DNA of 5,287 bases from Candidatus Cloacimonadota bacterium. Its GTDB lineage: Bacteria; Cloacimonadota; Cloacimonadia; Cloacimonadales; TCS61. Under the pieces are notes generated by a model, which searched no databases, was not told the DNA's origin, and saw only the letters and a list, made by a program, of their open reading frames with translations. Positions 1-5,287 of this stretch are shown in pieces. Made by a program: the position numbers and the translations under genes. The number at the start of each line of letters is the position of its first letter. Position 1 is the first letter of the stretch. The stretch lies in NCBI GenBank assembly GCA_023133395.1, contig JAGLWO010000505.1, positions 1 to 5,287 on the forward strand, given 5' to 3'.

Positions 1-482
1 TCATCTAAAATGTTTCTCTGCAAGTTGTTCCAGGCTGCTTGAGTTCCTCCTGTACAATCGATATACTTGATTAGATCTGTAGATTGTGGAATCGTATAAT
101 TGTATGTATCAAGCCAGTATTCGACCTGCCTGCCATCAGATAAATGTAAAACTATTTTCTCAAAAGCAAAATCAAGATTGCCACTCTTATCGAAGTAGTA
201 ATACATATCCAGAAAAATAGCAGGGAAATCAATTGTATGGTAAAGACCTGTCCAACCACCCCAACCCCCAAATTCCTGGTGATGTTTTGTCTGAGCAGAA
301 TAAACGGAATTATAACCTTCATCAAAAGACCAGGTGCTGGGTGGTGTTTGCAGGGTACCAGTTTGTACCCAATCACCCCATTGACCTGATTCCCAATCTT
401 CAAAAAATGTTTGTGCCAGTACGACCATTGGTAAACAAATAAGCACAAATAAGCTCAAAATAATTCTCATTCTAACTTTCAT
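1..482 (-). CDS. Exported protein of unknown function, N-terminal part (cut by left window edge)
   Basis: An open frame runs from ATG at 482-480 to the window edge: 160 full codons, no stop, 3' end missing. A strong GGGAGG lies 5 nt upstream, which favours this ATG over the in-frame ATG at residue 5. Residues 1-23 form a clear signal peptide: basic MKVRMR, a hydrophobic core, then VVLA before QTFFEDWESG, with cleavage likely after A23. The mature start 'FFEDWESGxWGDW' and the aromatic, glycine-rich 'FGGWGGWTG' followed by 'LDMYYYFDKSG' look like alternating beta strands. Such 'F(F)EDWESG' starts are common in secreted beta-sandwich (concanavalin-like or jelly-roll) domains, but I cannot name a family. 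It starts 42 bp after the propeller gene and is probably in the same operon. By analogy with its two upstream neighbours it may end in a sorting tail outside the window. Coding is well supported; function is unknown. Confidence 0.85.
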   Translation of the reverse strand, partial: MKVRMRIILSLFVLICLPMVVLAQTFFEDWESGQWGDWVQTGTLQTPPSTWSFDEGYNSVYSAQTKHHQEFGGWGGWTGLYHTIDFPAIFLDMYYYFDKSGNLDFAFEKIVLHLSDGRQVEYWLDTYNYTIPQSTDLIKYIDCTGGTQAAWNNLQRNILD

Positions 483-487
483 TTTTT

Positions 488-493
488 CCTCCC
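488..493 (-). promoter_or_regulatory. Ribosome binding site GGGAGG of the leftmost gene
   Basis: On the minus strand GGGAGG is followed by five A residues and then ATG at 482. This is the strongest Shine-Dalgarno match in the window and fixes the start of the partial exported protein, for which the rest of the 42-bp gap (483-524) shows nothing else notable. Confidence 0.75.
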
Positions 494-524
494 TTTTATT
501 TTATTAATATTTTCATTCATAATT

Positions 525-2180
525 TTAACGAAGAAGGATCATTTTCTTAACTGCTTTCGTTTTATTGTTAACTACTAATTTATATAAGTAAATCCCTGAG
601 CTAACCGGTTGATTATTTTCATCGGTTCCATCCCAAACAACACTTCTCGTTCCCAAACCCCAGTTTGGGAATGAAAGAAAGGTCTTAATTTTCTGTCCTT
701 TGATGTTATAGATTTCAAGATTCATAAACGGGGACATTTGTGTTACAGAAAAATAAATCGTTGTTGACGGTTTGAACGGATTGGGATAATTTGAAAGCCC
801 CATTTCTGTTGGAATTATTTCATTTTCTGCAAAAACAGAACTGTTTAACTTTGCCACAAAAATATCAGTATATCCACTGCTGGTAAGAGAATAGGAACCA
901 AAGGTTGCTGTATCTTTAAAATATCCTGTCATATAAATGTTCCCAGCATCATCTATTGTGATGCCAAGTCCTACATCATCATCAATTCCACCAGCTTTTG
1001 TTGCCCATAACCAGTTTCCTGTTGCATCCATCTTTGCTACAAAAATATCACCCCATCCACTACTTGTAAGAGAATAAGAACCAAAGGTTGCTGTATCTTC
1101 AAAAACTCCTGTAACATAGCTGTTCCCAGCATTATCTATTGTGATCGCATATCCATAATCAGAATAACTTCCACCAGCTTTTGTTGCCCATAACCAGTTT
1201 CCTATTGAATCCATCTTTGCTACAAAAATATCAGTATATCCACTACTGATAAGAGAATAGGATCCAAAGGTTGCTATGTCCCTAAACTCTCCTGTTACAT
1301 AAATGTTTCCTGCATTATCTGTTGTGATTCCAAATCCTTGATCAGAAGAAATTTCACCAGCTTGGGCTGCCCATTGCCAGTTTCCAATTGCATCCACCTT
1401 TGCTACAAAAATATCAGTATATCCACTGCTGGTAAGAGAATAAGAGCCAAAGGTTGCTGTATATTCAAACCATCCTGTCACATAATTGTTTCCAGCTTGA
1501 TCTATTGTGATTCCCCATCCATAATCATAACCACTTCCACCAGATTGGGTTCCCCATAACCAATTACCATCTGCATCCATCTTCGCTACAAAAATATCAA
1601 CATATCCACTACTGATAAGAGAATAAGAGCCAAAGGTTGCTGTTTCCCTAAACTCTCCTGTCACATAAATATTTCCTGAATTATCTGTTGTGGTTCCAAA
1701 TCCTCGATCAGAAGAAATTCCACCAGCTTTTGTTGCCCATTGCCAGTTTCCAATTGCATCCATCTTTGCTACAAAAATATCAATATATCCATTACTGGTA
1801 AGAGAATAAGAGCCAAAGGTTGCTGTTTCCCCAAAATATCCTGTTACATAACTGTTCCCATCATCATCTATTGTTATTCCAATTCCACGGTCATTATCAG
1901 TTCCACCAGCTTTTGTTGCCCATAACCAGTTTCCATTTGCATCCATCTTTGCTACAAAAATATCTGCCAATCCACTACTAGTAAGAGAATAGGAACCAAA
2001 GGTTGCTGTATGTTTAAAACCTCCTGTTACATAACAGTTCCCTGCATTATCTATTGCGATTCCAAATCCGTAATCATTACTATTACCACCGGCTTTAGTT
2101 GCCCATTGCCAATCCGGTGCTTGGGCAAAAGCACATACTGCAATAAACAGTAATCCTAAAATTATACCTATCTTTTTCAT
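525..2180 (-). CDS. Secreted seven-bladed SBBP-type beta-propeller protein with C-terminal sorting tail
   Basis: The 551-residue product starts at ATG 2180 with GAGGG 4 nt upstream. Residues 1-19 are a signal peptide ending in 'AVCAFA' before Q20. Residues 22-448 are seven tandem units of exactly 61 residues, consensus 'GNWLWATKAGG..D.G.GITIDNAGN.YVTG.F..TATFGSYSLTSSGY.DIFVAKMDA'. The 'D..GN.YVTG.F' and 'DIFVAK.D..GNW.W' phrases are typical of SBBP (seven-bladed beta-propeller) repeats, and seven units fit one closed propeller. Residues 449-551 are a linker and a FlgD-Ig-like/type IX-type sorting tail: NYPNPFKPS (464-472), 'EIYNIKGQKI', 'VVWDGTDE', 'PVSSGIYLYKL' and terminal 'KKMILLR'. I infer export through Sec and the outer membrane to the cell surface or medium, where the tail would be processed. 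No catalytic residues are visible, so binding or a structural role is likelier than enzymatic activity. It lies 39 bp after the EEP gene and 42 bp before the next exported protein. Confidence 0.93.
   Translation of the reverse strand: MKKIGIILGLLFIAVCAFAQAPDWQWATKAGGNSNDYGFGIAIDNAGNCYVTGGFKHTATFGSYSLTSSGLADIFVAKMDANGNWLWATKAGGTDNDRGIGITIDDDGNSYVTGYFGETATFGSYSLTSNGYIDIFVAKMDAIGNWQWATKAGGISSDRGFGTTTDNSGNIYVTGEFRETATFGSYSLISSGYVDIFVAKMDADGNWLWGTQSGGSGYDYGWGITIDQAGNNYVTGWFEYTATFGSYSLTSSGYTDIFVAKVDAIGNWQWAAQAGEISSDQGFGITTDNAGNIYVTGEFRDIATFGSYSLISSGYTDIFVAKMDSIGNWLWATKAGGSYSDYGYAITIDNAGNSYVTGVFEDTATFGSYSLTSSGWGDIFVAKMDATGNWLWATKAGGIDDDVGLGITIDDAGNIYMTGYFKDTATFGSYSLTSSGYTDIFVAKLNSSVFAENEIIPTEMGLSNYPNPFKPSTTIYFSVTQMSPFMNLEIYNIKGQKIKTFLSFPNWGLGTRSVVWDGTDENNQPVSSGIYLYKLVVNNKTKAVKKMILLR
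765..791 (-). repeat. Sorting-tail box NYPNPFKPS, copy in the propeller gene
   Basis: These 27 bp encode NYPNPFKPS, the first strand of the C-terminal sorting tail. They match 2466-2492 in the EEP gene at 26 of 27 positions, and the single difference (CCG versus CCT for proline) is silent. The DNA on either side is much less alike. Confidence 0.8.
837..2117 (-). repeat. Seven in-frame 183-bp tandem repeats coding the propeller blades
   Basis: Seven units cover 1281 bp: 2117-1935, 1934-1752, 1751-1569, 1568-1386, 1385-1203, 1202-1020 and 1019-837. The plus-strand word 'ccaaaggttgct' recurs at 898, 1081, 1264, 1447, 1630, 1813 and 1996, always 183 bp apart, so no unit has gained or lost a base relative to the others. 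The most constant stretch codes ATFGSYSL and DIFVAK; the most variable codes the residues after KAGG and after TG.F. Confidence 0.95.
1203..1934 (-). repeat. Two-unit (366-bp) higher-order duplication inside the propeller array
   Basis: Units 2-3 (1934-1569) and units 4-5 (1568-1203) resemble each other as pairs. Units 3 and 5 alone share 'NWQWA', 'ISSD', '(T/I)TTDN(S/A)GNIYVTGEFR' and 'SLISSG', which the other units lack. Units 2 and 4 are both followed by 'DAIGNWQW'. Plus-strand segments near 1330 and 1696, 366 bp apart, are almost identical across 'ccaaatcctNgatcagaag'. The array therefore probably grew once by copying a two-blade block. Confidence 0.75.
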
Positions 2181-2184
2181 AATT

Positions 2185-2189
2185 CCCTC
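2185..2189 (-). promoter_or_regulatory. Ribosome binding site GAGGG of the propeller gene
   Basis: GAGGG sits 4 nt before ATG 2180 inside the 39-bp gap after the EEP stop codon. It supports the ATG at the head of the signal peptide as the start. No terminator-like hairpin is seen in the gap, consistent with co-transcription. Confidence 0.65.
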
Positions 2190-2219
2190 ACAATTATAGT
2201 TTTATGGCTCAAGATAACA

Positions 2220-4064
2220 TCACTTCATCAACAGCATTTTCTTCGAAATCTCAATGTCTCCTGATCTTAATTGGTAAAAATATATTCCAGATGAGACGGG
2301 TTTGCCGGATTCATCAGTGCCGTTCCAGACAATTGAAGATTGATTATTGAAGATTGAATATTTTTTTATTTTATGACCTTTCACATTATAAATGACAATC
2401 TCTGCATCTTTACTATTTTCTGGAATAGAAAATGAAATGGTTGTTGCAGGGCTGCGACTGGCTTCTGACGGTTTGAAAGGATTGGGATAATTAATTACAT
2501 AAGTATTATTGTCTGGTATAGAATTATCCATTGCTGAAGAAGTATCAAGAACCTTGAAATCGGAAACTACAGGTAAGTGGTCAGAAGCATTGGTAACATC
2601 ATCGGAGAATAACCCATATGCTGCTAAGGTATCTGCTTCCATTTCAGGAGTAAATAAAACGAAGCTATTCTCAGAAGCCAATACATAATCGCTGTAGATC
2701 ATGAAATCCAAACGTCCGGGAGAATACGAGCTGGATTCGGAAAACCAGGTATAATACATCAGTAATTCTGTCTGACGTGGTGTTAAATCCCCAAAATCAC
2801 TTCCATCCCAGTCAGGGGAAAAACTGGGTCCGAATTGTGGGTTAACGATCTCTCCAGTGAGCAGTGTTTCCAGTTGCTGAGCATATCCAACCAGATTCAA
2901 ATCACCTGAAATTAAAATAGGTGTATTCTCTACCAGTTCAAGAACTCCTCCGGGTTCTTTAGCTTCTCGAATAAATGCCATCAACTCATCAATTTCCAGT
3001 TGGCGTTCAATATTCTGATTCCCAGAAGATAGATGTGCAACAATAAATAAAAGCTGGCAGTCATATTGTGAGGAAAGGTCGATAAGAAAAGCTCCACTTT
3101 TGTTTATTTCATGGGACTCAAGTATCGGGAAACGACTGACTGCATAAACATCGTCATTATATATCAAGGAGCAATACCATTGCTCTTCCGGACCTGAAGG
3201 TAACATTGATTCTACCAATGCTTGAACTTCCTGAGCTGTATGATCATAAATTTCCTGGAAACCGATTATGTCAGGATTTATTGCGGACAGTATTCTATCA
3301 TAAGTTTCATATAAAGAAGGTTCGAATATACTGTTAACTAAAACATTGTAGGTTAAAACTCGAAAATCCGTATCAGGTGCTCGTTGGAGGGATATCTCTG
3401 TAATTGGTTCCAGAGGAGTTTCATCAAAGTCATAGGAAATGGTTTCACCAGAATTTGGCAGAAAATCCTGACCGGGACCGGCATCATGAAATATAATCTT
3501 AAAAGAATTTTCAGGAAATAAATTATAACCAAATGGAGTAGAAGTTCTATCGATAGCAATTTCAAAAATGTTTGAAGATACAGTGGGGGCAGTAACAATC
3601 CCAATATGTTCATGATAAATCGTATAAGAATTGGAAGCTATAAAAAATATACCCTGCCTATCACCAAAATCCCATTTCACATCCGCACCGATTCCATTGA
3701 TCTGAATTCCTGTATTTTCGTTGTTGTCAGTATCCAGGTAAAGTGAAATCAGGTTGTCATTTTGAATATTAAGCTCTTCTCCAATTTCGATGTATAAAAA
3801 CAAGAAACGTTCGTCATTGGCAATTTTTAATTCTCCGAAATCAAGATCTCCAGTTGCTTGGTCTCCAATTGTATCGGAATAAAGTGTGGAAAGTGAATCC
3901 CAATCAGTGAATTTACCTTCCATCCAGATTCGTGCTGATTGACCTCTGAGATTTGATTTTTTATTAGAAAATAAAATAGATTGTCCATTCAGGCAAAGAT
4001 ACGATTGTGAAAGAAATATGGTTATAATTGTTATAAAAAGAAACGAAATATAAATTTTTCTCAC
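2220..4064 (-). CDS. Secreted endonuclease/exonuclease/phosphatase-family enzyme with CBM9-like N-terminal domain and C-terminal sorting tail
   Basis: The 614-residue product starts at GTG 4064 (AAAGGG upstream) with a signal peptide at about residues 1-25. Residues about 45-215 look like a CBM9/DOMON-like beta-sandwich: 'GKFTDWDSL', 'ANDERFLFLYIEIG', 'LYLDTDNNENTGI' and 'GIGADVKWDFGDR'. Residues about 233-504 are a DNase I-like EEP domain with the expected motifs in order: TYNV (N240), GFQE (E271), AHLSS (H344), GDLN (D388, N390), GRLDF (D453) and SDH (D495, H496). The metal-binding and catalytic set therefore looks complete and the enzyme probably cleaves phosphodiester bonds. Whether the substrate is DNA, RNA, a lipid head group or another phosphoester cannot be read from the sequence. 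Residues about 524-614 are a FlgD-Ig-like/type IX-type sorting tail: NYPNPFKPS, 'IYNVKGHKI', 'VWNGTDE', 'PVSSGIYFYQL', 'KKMLLMK'. It is probably the first gene of a three-gene exported-protein operon. A GC-rich seven-codon insertion follows the sorting box. Confidence 0.92.
   Translation of the reverse strand: MRKIYISFLFITIITIFLSQSYLCLNGQSILFSNKKSNLRGQSARIWMEGKFTDWDSLSTLYSDTIGDQATGDLDFGELKIANDERFLFLYIEIGEELNIQNDNLISLYLDTDNNENTGIQINGIGADVKWDFGDRQGIFFIASNSYTIYHEHIGIVTAPTVSSNIFEIAIDRTSTPFGYNLFPENSFKIIFHDAGPGQDFLPNSGETISYDFDETPLEPITEISLQRAPDTDFRVLTYNVLVNSIFEPSLYETYDRILSAINPDIIGFQEIYDHTAQEVQALVESMLPSGPEEQWYCSLIYNDDVYAVSRFPILESHEINKSGAFLIDLSSQYDCQLLFIVAHLSSGNQNIERQLEIDELMAFIREAKEPGGVLELVENTPILISGDLNLVGYAQQLETLLTGEIVNPQFGPSFSPDWDGSDFGDLTPRQTELLMYYTWFSESSSYSPGRLDFMIYSDYVLASENSFVLFTPEMEADTLAAYGLFSDDVTNASDHLPVVSDFKVLDTSSAMDNSIPDNNTYVINYPNPFKPSEASRSPATTISFSIPENSKDAEIVIYNVKGHKIKKYSIFNNQSSIVWNGTDESGKPVSSGIYFYQLRSGDIEISKKMLLMK
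2445..2465 (-). other. GC-rich seven-codon insertion in the EEP sorting tail
   Basis: The tail reads NPFKPS-EASRSPA-TTISFSI here but NPFKPS-TTIYFSV in the propeller gene. The extra 21 bp (residues 534-540) contain 14 G or C bases, far above the surrounding AT-rich codons, and use CGC and GCC. They include a small inverted repeat, GCAG-CC-CTGC. The reading frame is kept. Origin is unknown. Confidence 0.6.
2466..2492 (-). repeat. Sorting-tail box NYPNPFKPS, copy in the EEP gene
   Basis: This is the partner of 765-791, with one silent difference in 27 bp. It directly abuts the GC-rich insertion at 2445-2465, so one edge of the near-identical block coincides with the edge of the insertion. Confidence 0.8.
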
Positions 4065-4070
4065 AGGTTT

Positions 4071-4076
4071 CCCTTT
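4071..4076 (-). promoter_or_regulatory. Ribosome binding site AAAGGG supporting the GTG start of the EEP gene
   Basis: AAAGGG is followed by AAACCT and then GTG at 4064. The GTG is followed directly by AGA AAA and a hydrophobic run, so it heads the signal peptide. No ATG near it would preserve the basic N-terminal end, which makes GTG the best start. Confidence 0.55.
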
Positions 4077-4097
4077 TAAAAATAAAAAATAATTTTT

Positions 4098-4120
4098 AAA
4101 TTCAATATCAGACTGAATTT
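4098..4120. repeat. 7-bp inverted repeat with 9-bp loop upstream of the EEP gene
   Basis: AAATTCA (4098-4104) and TGAATTT (4114-4120) are perfect inverted copies around a 9-bp spacer, which overlaps a small TCAG-A-CTGA palindrome. Each stem has only one G-C pair. It lies between the candidate -35 box and the GTG start. It could be an operator or a weak hairpin; on the minus strand a T-rich tract follows a few bases downstream, so a weak terminator for the peptidase transcript is also possible. Confidence 0.35.
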
Positions 4121-4156
4121 TTTAACGTTTACTAATTTCTTAATTTTTTAAAGTGC

Positions 4157-4162
4157 TGTCAA
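4157..4162 (-). promoter_or_regulatory. Candidate -35 box TTGACA upstream of the EEP gene
   Basis: A perfect sigma-70-type TTGACA sits 93 bp before the GTG start, in the gap where a promoter for the three-gene unit would be expected. No good TATAAT follows at 16-18 bp: the matching positions read AAATTA or GAAATT. The promoter call is therefore weak. Confidence 0.3.
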
Positions 4163-4192
4163 ATATTTTCTGAAATAAAGTTGATATGAGAA

Positions 4193-5035
4193 TTAGTATT
4201 TTTTTAAAGTTAAGAAAATTTTTTTATTATTCAGAATAAGTCCAGGATCAATTTTTTTATCTCTCCAACCAACACCCCAATGTAGGTGATTTCCAGTTGA
4301 ACGTCCAGTAGAGCCCACCTCGCCAATTTTATCACCTTTGATGATATAATCTCCCTTCTCTACACAAATCCTGCTCATATGAATGTAAATGGAGCTTAAA
4401 CCAGAACCATGATCTATTAGAACGAATTTGCCATTATAGAAATAATTTCCTGTAAGAGCAACTAAACCTGTGCTCATCGCTTTAATTTCTGTTCCTTCTG
4501 AAGCAGCAATATCATATCCATTGTGGGGAGAAATGGGAATACCGTTTAATATTCTATTACTGCCGAAAATTCCTGTTACTTTTCCATTTTCAACTGGTAT
4601 GGAAAAATTTTCGAAGTAGATGTTTGAGTTTTTATAGAGCTTTTTCCTTGTTTTTTTAAGAGTATCAGATTCACTTTCAATCCTGGTTATCAGTTCTTCT
4701 TCTGTTGGTTCTTCAAGATATTTTGCTGGAATGCCATCAATTCTTTGAGTAACATATTCCCGTTTGCTTATAAAGAACTTGATAGTTTCCATTTCGCCAT
4801 TTTCCAAAACAAGAGTGAGTATGTGCCTGAGTTTTTCATCCCTATCAAAACCGATTATGAATTCATTCTCCGAAATTGGAATTTCTTCAGAGTCTAAAAA
4901 AATCTTTTCTACGGTTTCGTGAACATTTCCAATCAGAATTCCACCTTGAATTGCGTTTCCGTGCAGAGTTAGAAGTTCATCAGCATTAATTTGAATAGAA
5001 ATGAACAGCAGATAAAAAATAAACAATCTTTTCAT
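4193..5035 (-). CDS. Exported M23-family zinc metallopeptidase (peptidoglycan endopeptidase type)
   Basis: The 280-residue product starts with a signal peptide (residues 1-18, ending 'QINA' before DELL). Residues about 20-105 form a beta-rich N-terminal domain with 'GGILIGNV', 'EFIIGFDRDEK' and 'QRIDGIP'. An acidic then lysine-rich linker follows (about 108-135). The catalytic domain begins 'GKVTGIFGSNRILNG' and holds HNGYD (H171, D175), 'YIHM' (H219) and HLHWG (H250, H252). These match the M23/LytM zinc ligands (H171, D175, H252) and catalytic histidines (H219, H250), so it should be active. This layout, with 'FGSxRILNGxP..PHxGxDIAA', is known from periplasmic M23 proteins in many bacteria. 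It probably cuts peptide cross-links of peptidoglycan. It starts 9 bp after the BatE-like stop and has no clear Shine-Dalgarno, so coupling to the upstream gene is likely. Confidence 0.93.
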   Translation of the reverse strand: MKRLFIFYLLFISIQINADELLTLHGNAIQGGILIGNVHETVEKIFLDSEEIPISENEFIIGFDRDEKLRHILTLVLENGEMETIKFFISKREYVTQRIDGIPAKYLEEPTEEELITRIESESDTLKKTRKKLYKNSNIYFENFSIPVENGKVTGIFGSNRILNGIPISPHNGYDIAASEGTEIKAMSTGLVALTGNYFYNGKFVLIDHGSGLSSIYIHMSRICVEKGDYIIKGDKIGEVGSTGRSTGNHLHWGVGWRDKKIDPGLILNNKKIFLTLKKY

Positions 5036-5044
5036 AAATTATAG

Positions 5045-5287
5045 TTATAGTTTAATTCTTTCAAAAGTTTCCGTTTTTATCCAACCACCTAGACCATTAG
5101 GAAGTTTTATCAGACACCACTCATTTTCTTGTCTTTCAATTTCAAACGTCATTCCTTCGTGGATTGTAAAGACTCGAGTAAAATCATCACTTGGCCCGCT
5201 GTAGCCAATTGCAGAAAGAGCAAGCAGTACACCTTCATTTGCACTATGATACTCTCTCCATTTCAAAAAACTTAAAATTAAAAATAT
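5045..5287 (-). CDS. C-terminal end of a BatE-like membrane/SH3-domain protein (cut by right window edge)
   Basis: The frame is open from the window edge (ATA at 5287-5285) to TAA at 5047-5045, giving 81 codons. It begins 'IFLILSFLKWREYHS', which looks like the end of a membrane helix followed by a basic cytoplasm-side anchor. Residues after that form a bacterial SH3-like domain: 'FTIHEGMTFEIE', 'NEWCLIKLPNGLGGWI', ending 'TFERIKL'. A membrane segment followed by '(R/K)(K/W)R', then 'F.LHEG..v.I', 'W..I.L.dG..GWI' and a final 'lE.I' is the C-terminal layout of BatE, the TPR/SH3 protein of the Bacteroides aerotolerance (bat) operon. The TPR part, if present, lies outside the window. A TTG at 5266-5264 could be read as a start but is probably internal. 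It is followed at 9 bp by the M23 peptidase, suggesting one transcript. Confidence 0.7.
   Translation of the reverse strand: MFLILSFLKWREYHSANEGVLLALSAIGYSGPSDDFTRVFTIHEGMTFEIERQENEWCLIKLPNGLGGWIKTETFERIKL

Larger units (their letters stand above)
4065..4192. other. 128-bp intergenic region between the peptidase and EEP genes
   Basis: This is the longest non-coding stretch in the window and is very rich in A and T. It separates the envelope gene pair from the three exported-protein genes and contains a TTGACA hexamer, a 7-bp inverted repeat and the EEP ribosome binding site. I see no open frame or RNA gene in it. Confidence 0.7.

Noticed and set aside
152..448. Open frames of 98 codons (minus) and 69 codons (plus, 233-442) near the left edge
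   Set aside because: Both overlap the 482-1 frame, which has a strong ribosome binding site and a clear signal peptide. The alternatives have neither, nor a recognisable domain.
1338..1925. Plus-strand open frames of 73 and 61 codons (1338-1559 and 1740-1925) with similar proteins
   Set aside because: They lie antisense within the propeller array and resemble each other only because they mirror the 183-bp repeats. They have no ribosome binding site and sit inside a well-supported gene.
837..2117. CRISPR array or non-coding satellite
   Set aside because: The 183-bp periodicity is fully in frame and codes for propeller blades. There are no short identical repeats separated by unique spacers.
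2193..2198. Perfect TATAAT hexamer (minus strand) before the propeller gene
   Set aside because: It lies only 12 bp from the ATG, so a transcript starting from it would lack the GAGGG site, and no -35-like hexamer lies 16-18 bp upstream. Chance in AT-rich DNA is likelier.
3353..3613. 86-codon minus-strand open frame
   Set aside because: It is an out-of-frame shadow inside the EEP gene, overlapping the CBM9-like/EEP boundary, with leucine-rich low-information sequence.
3981..3995. Possible lipoprotein cysteine in the EEP signal region (SYLC, residue 24)
   Set aside because: The residues before the cysteine (S-Y-L) do not fit the usual lipobox of L-(A/S/T)-(G/A/S)-C, so ordinary signal peptidase cleavage is more likely.
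4078..4120. Strong intrinsic terminator after the peptidase gene
   Set aside because: The stem is only 7 bp with one G-C pair and the T-rich tract starts several bases after it, so it is kept only as an inverted repeat of unclear role.
5264..5266. TTG as the true start of the right-edge gene
   Set aside because: The frame stays open to the window edge, the upstream residues look like a membrane helix, no ribosome binding site precedes it, and the SH3-like region matches the tail of a longer BatE-like protein.

Overview
This AT-rich window carries five protein genes, all on the minus strand and all but the two edge genes complete. I find no RNA genes, insertion sequences, CRISPR arrays or phage genes. 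Two neighbouring proteins end in the same kind of C-terminal tail: an NYPNPFKPS box, a 'YN(I/V)KG' strand, 'W(D/N)GTDE', 'PVSSGIYxYxL' and a terminal 'KKM(I/L)L' run. This is the FlgD-Ig-like/type IX-type sorting tail common in the Fibrobacterota-Chlorobiota-Bacteroidota (FCB) group. The spelling of the tail, the AT-rich codons and the SBBP-type propeller together resemble Candidatus Cloacimonadota and related uncultured lineages. That placement is inference from protein style, not a measured phylogeny.

Reading in the direction of transcription (high to low coordinates), the window opens with the C-terminal end of a BatE-like membrane/SH3 protein (5287-5045), cut by the window edge. Nine bases later comes an exported M23-family zinc metallopeptidase (5035-4193), probably co-transcribed with it. 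A 128-bp non-coding gap follows (4192-4065), the longest in the window. It holds a TTGACA hexamer and a 7-bp inverted repeat and probably marks a transcription boundary.

Beyond the gap lie three genes for exported proteins spaced by only about 40 bp, probably one operon. The first is a CBM9-like/endonuclease-exonuclease-phosphatase (EEP) enzyme with a C-terminal sorting tail (4064-2220, GTG start). The second is a seven-bladed SBBP beta-propeller with a sorting tail, whose seven units are each exactly 183 bp (2180-525). The third is the N-terminal part of another exported protein, cut by the left edge (482-1).

Taken together, the right part concerns the cell envelope (BatE-like protein, peptidoglycan peptidase). 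The left part encodes surface or secreted proteins: one likely phosphodiesterase or nuclease and two likely structural or binding proteins. I do not see a clearly new multi-gene system. The most informative oddities are the indel-free seven-unit array with an internal two-unit duplication, the near-identical DNA of the sorting box in two otherwise diverged tails, and a GC-rich seven-codon insertion directly after that box in the EEP gene.
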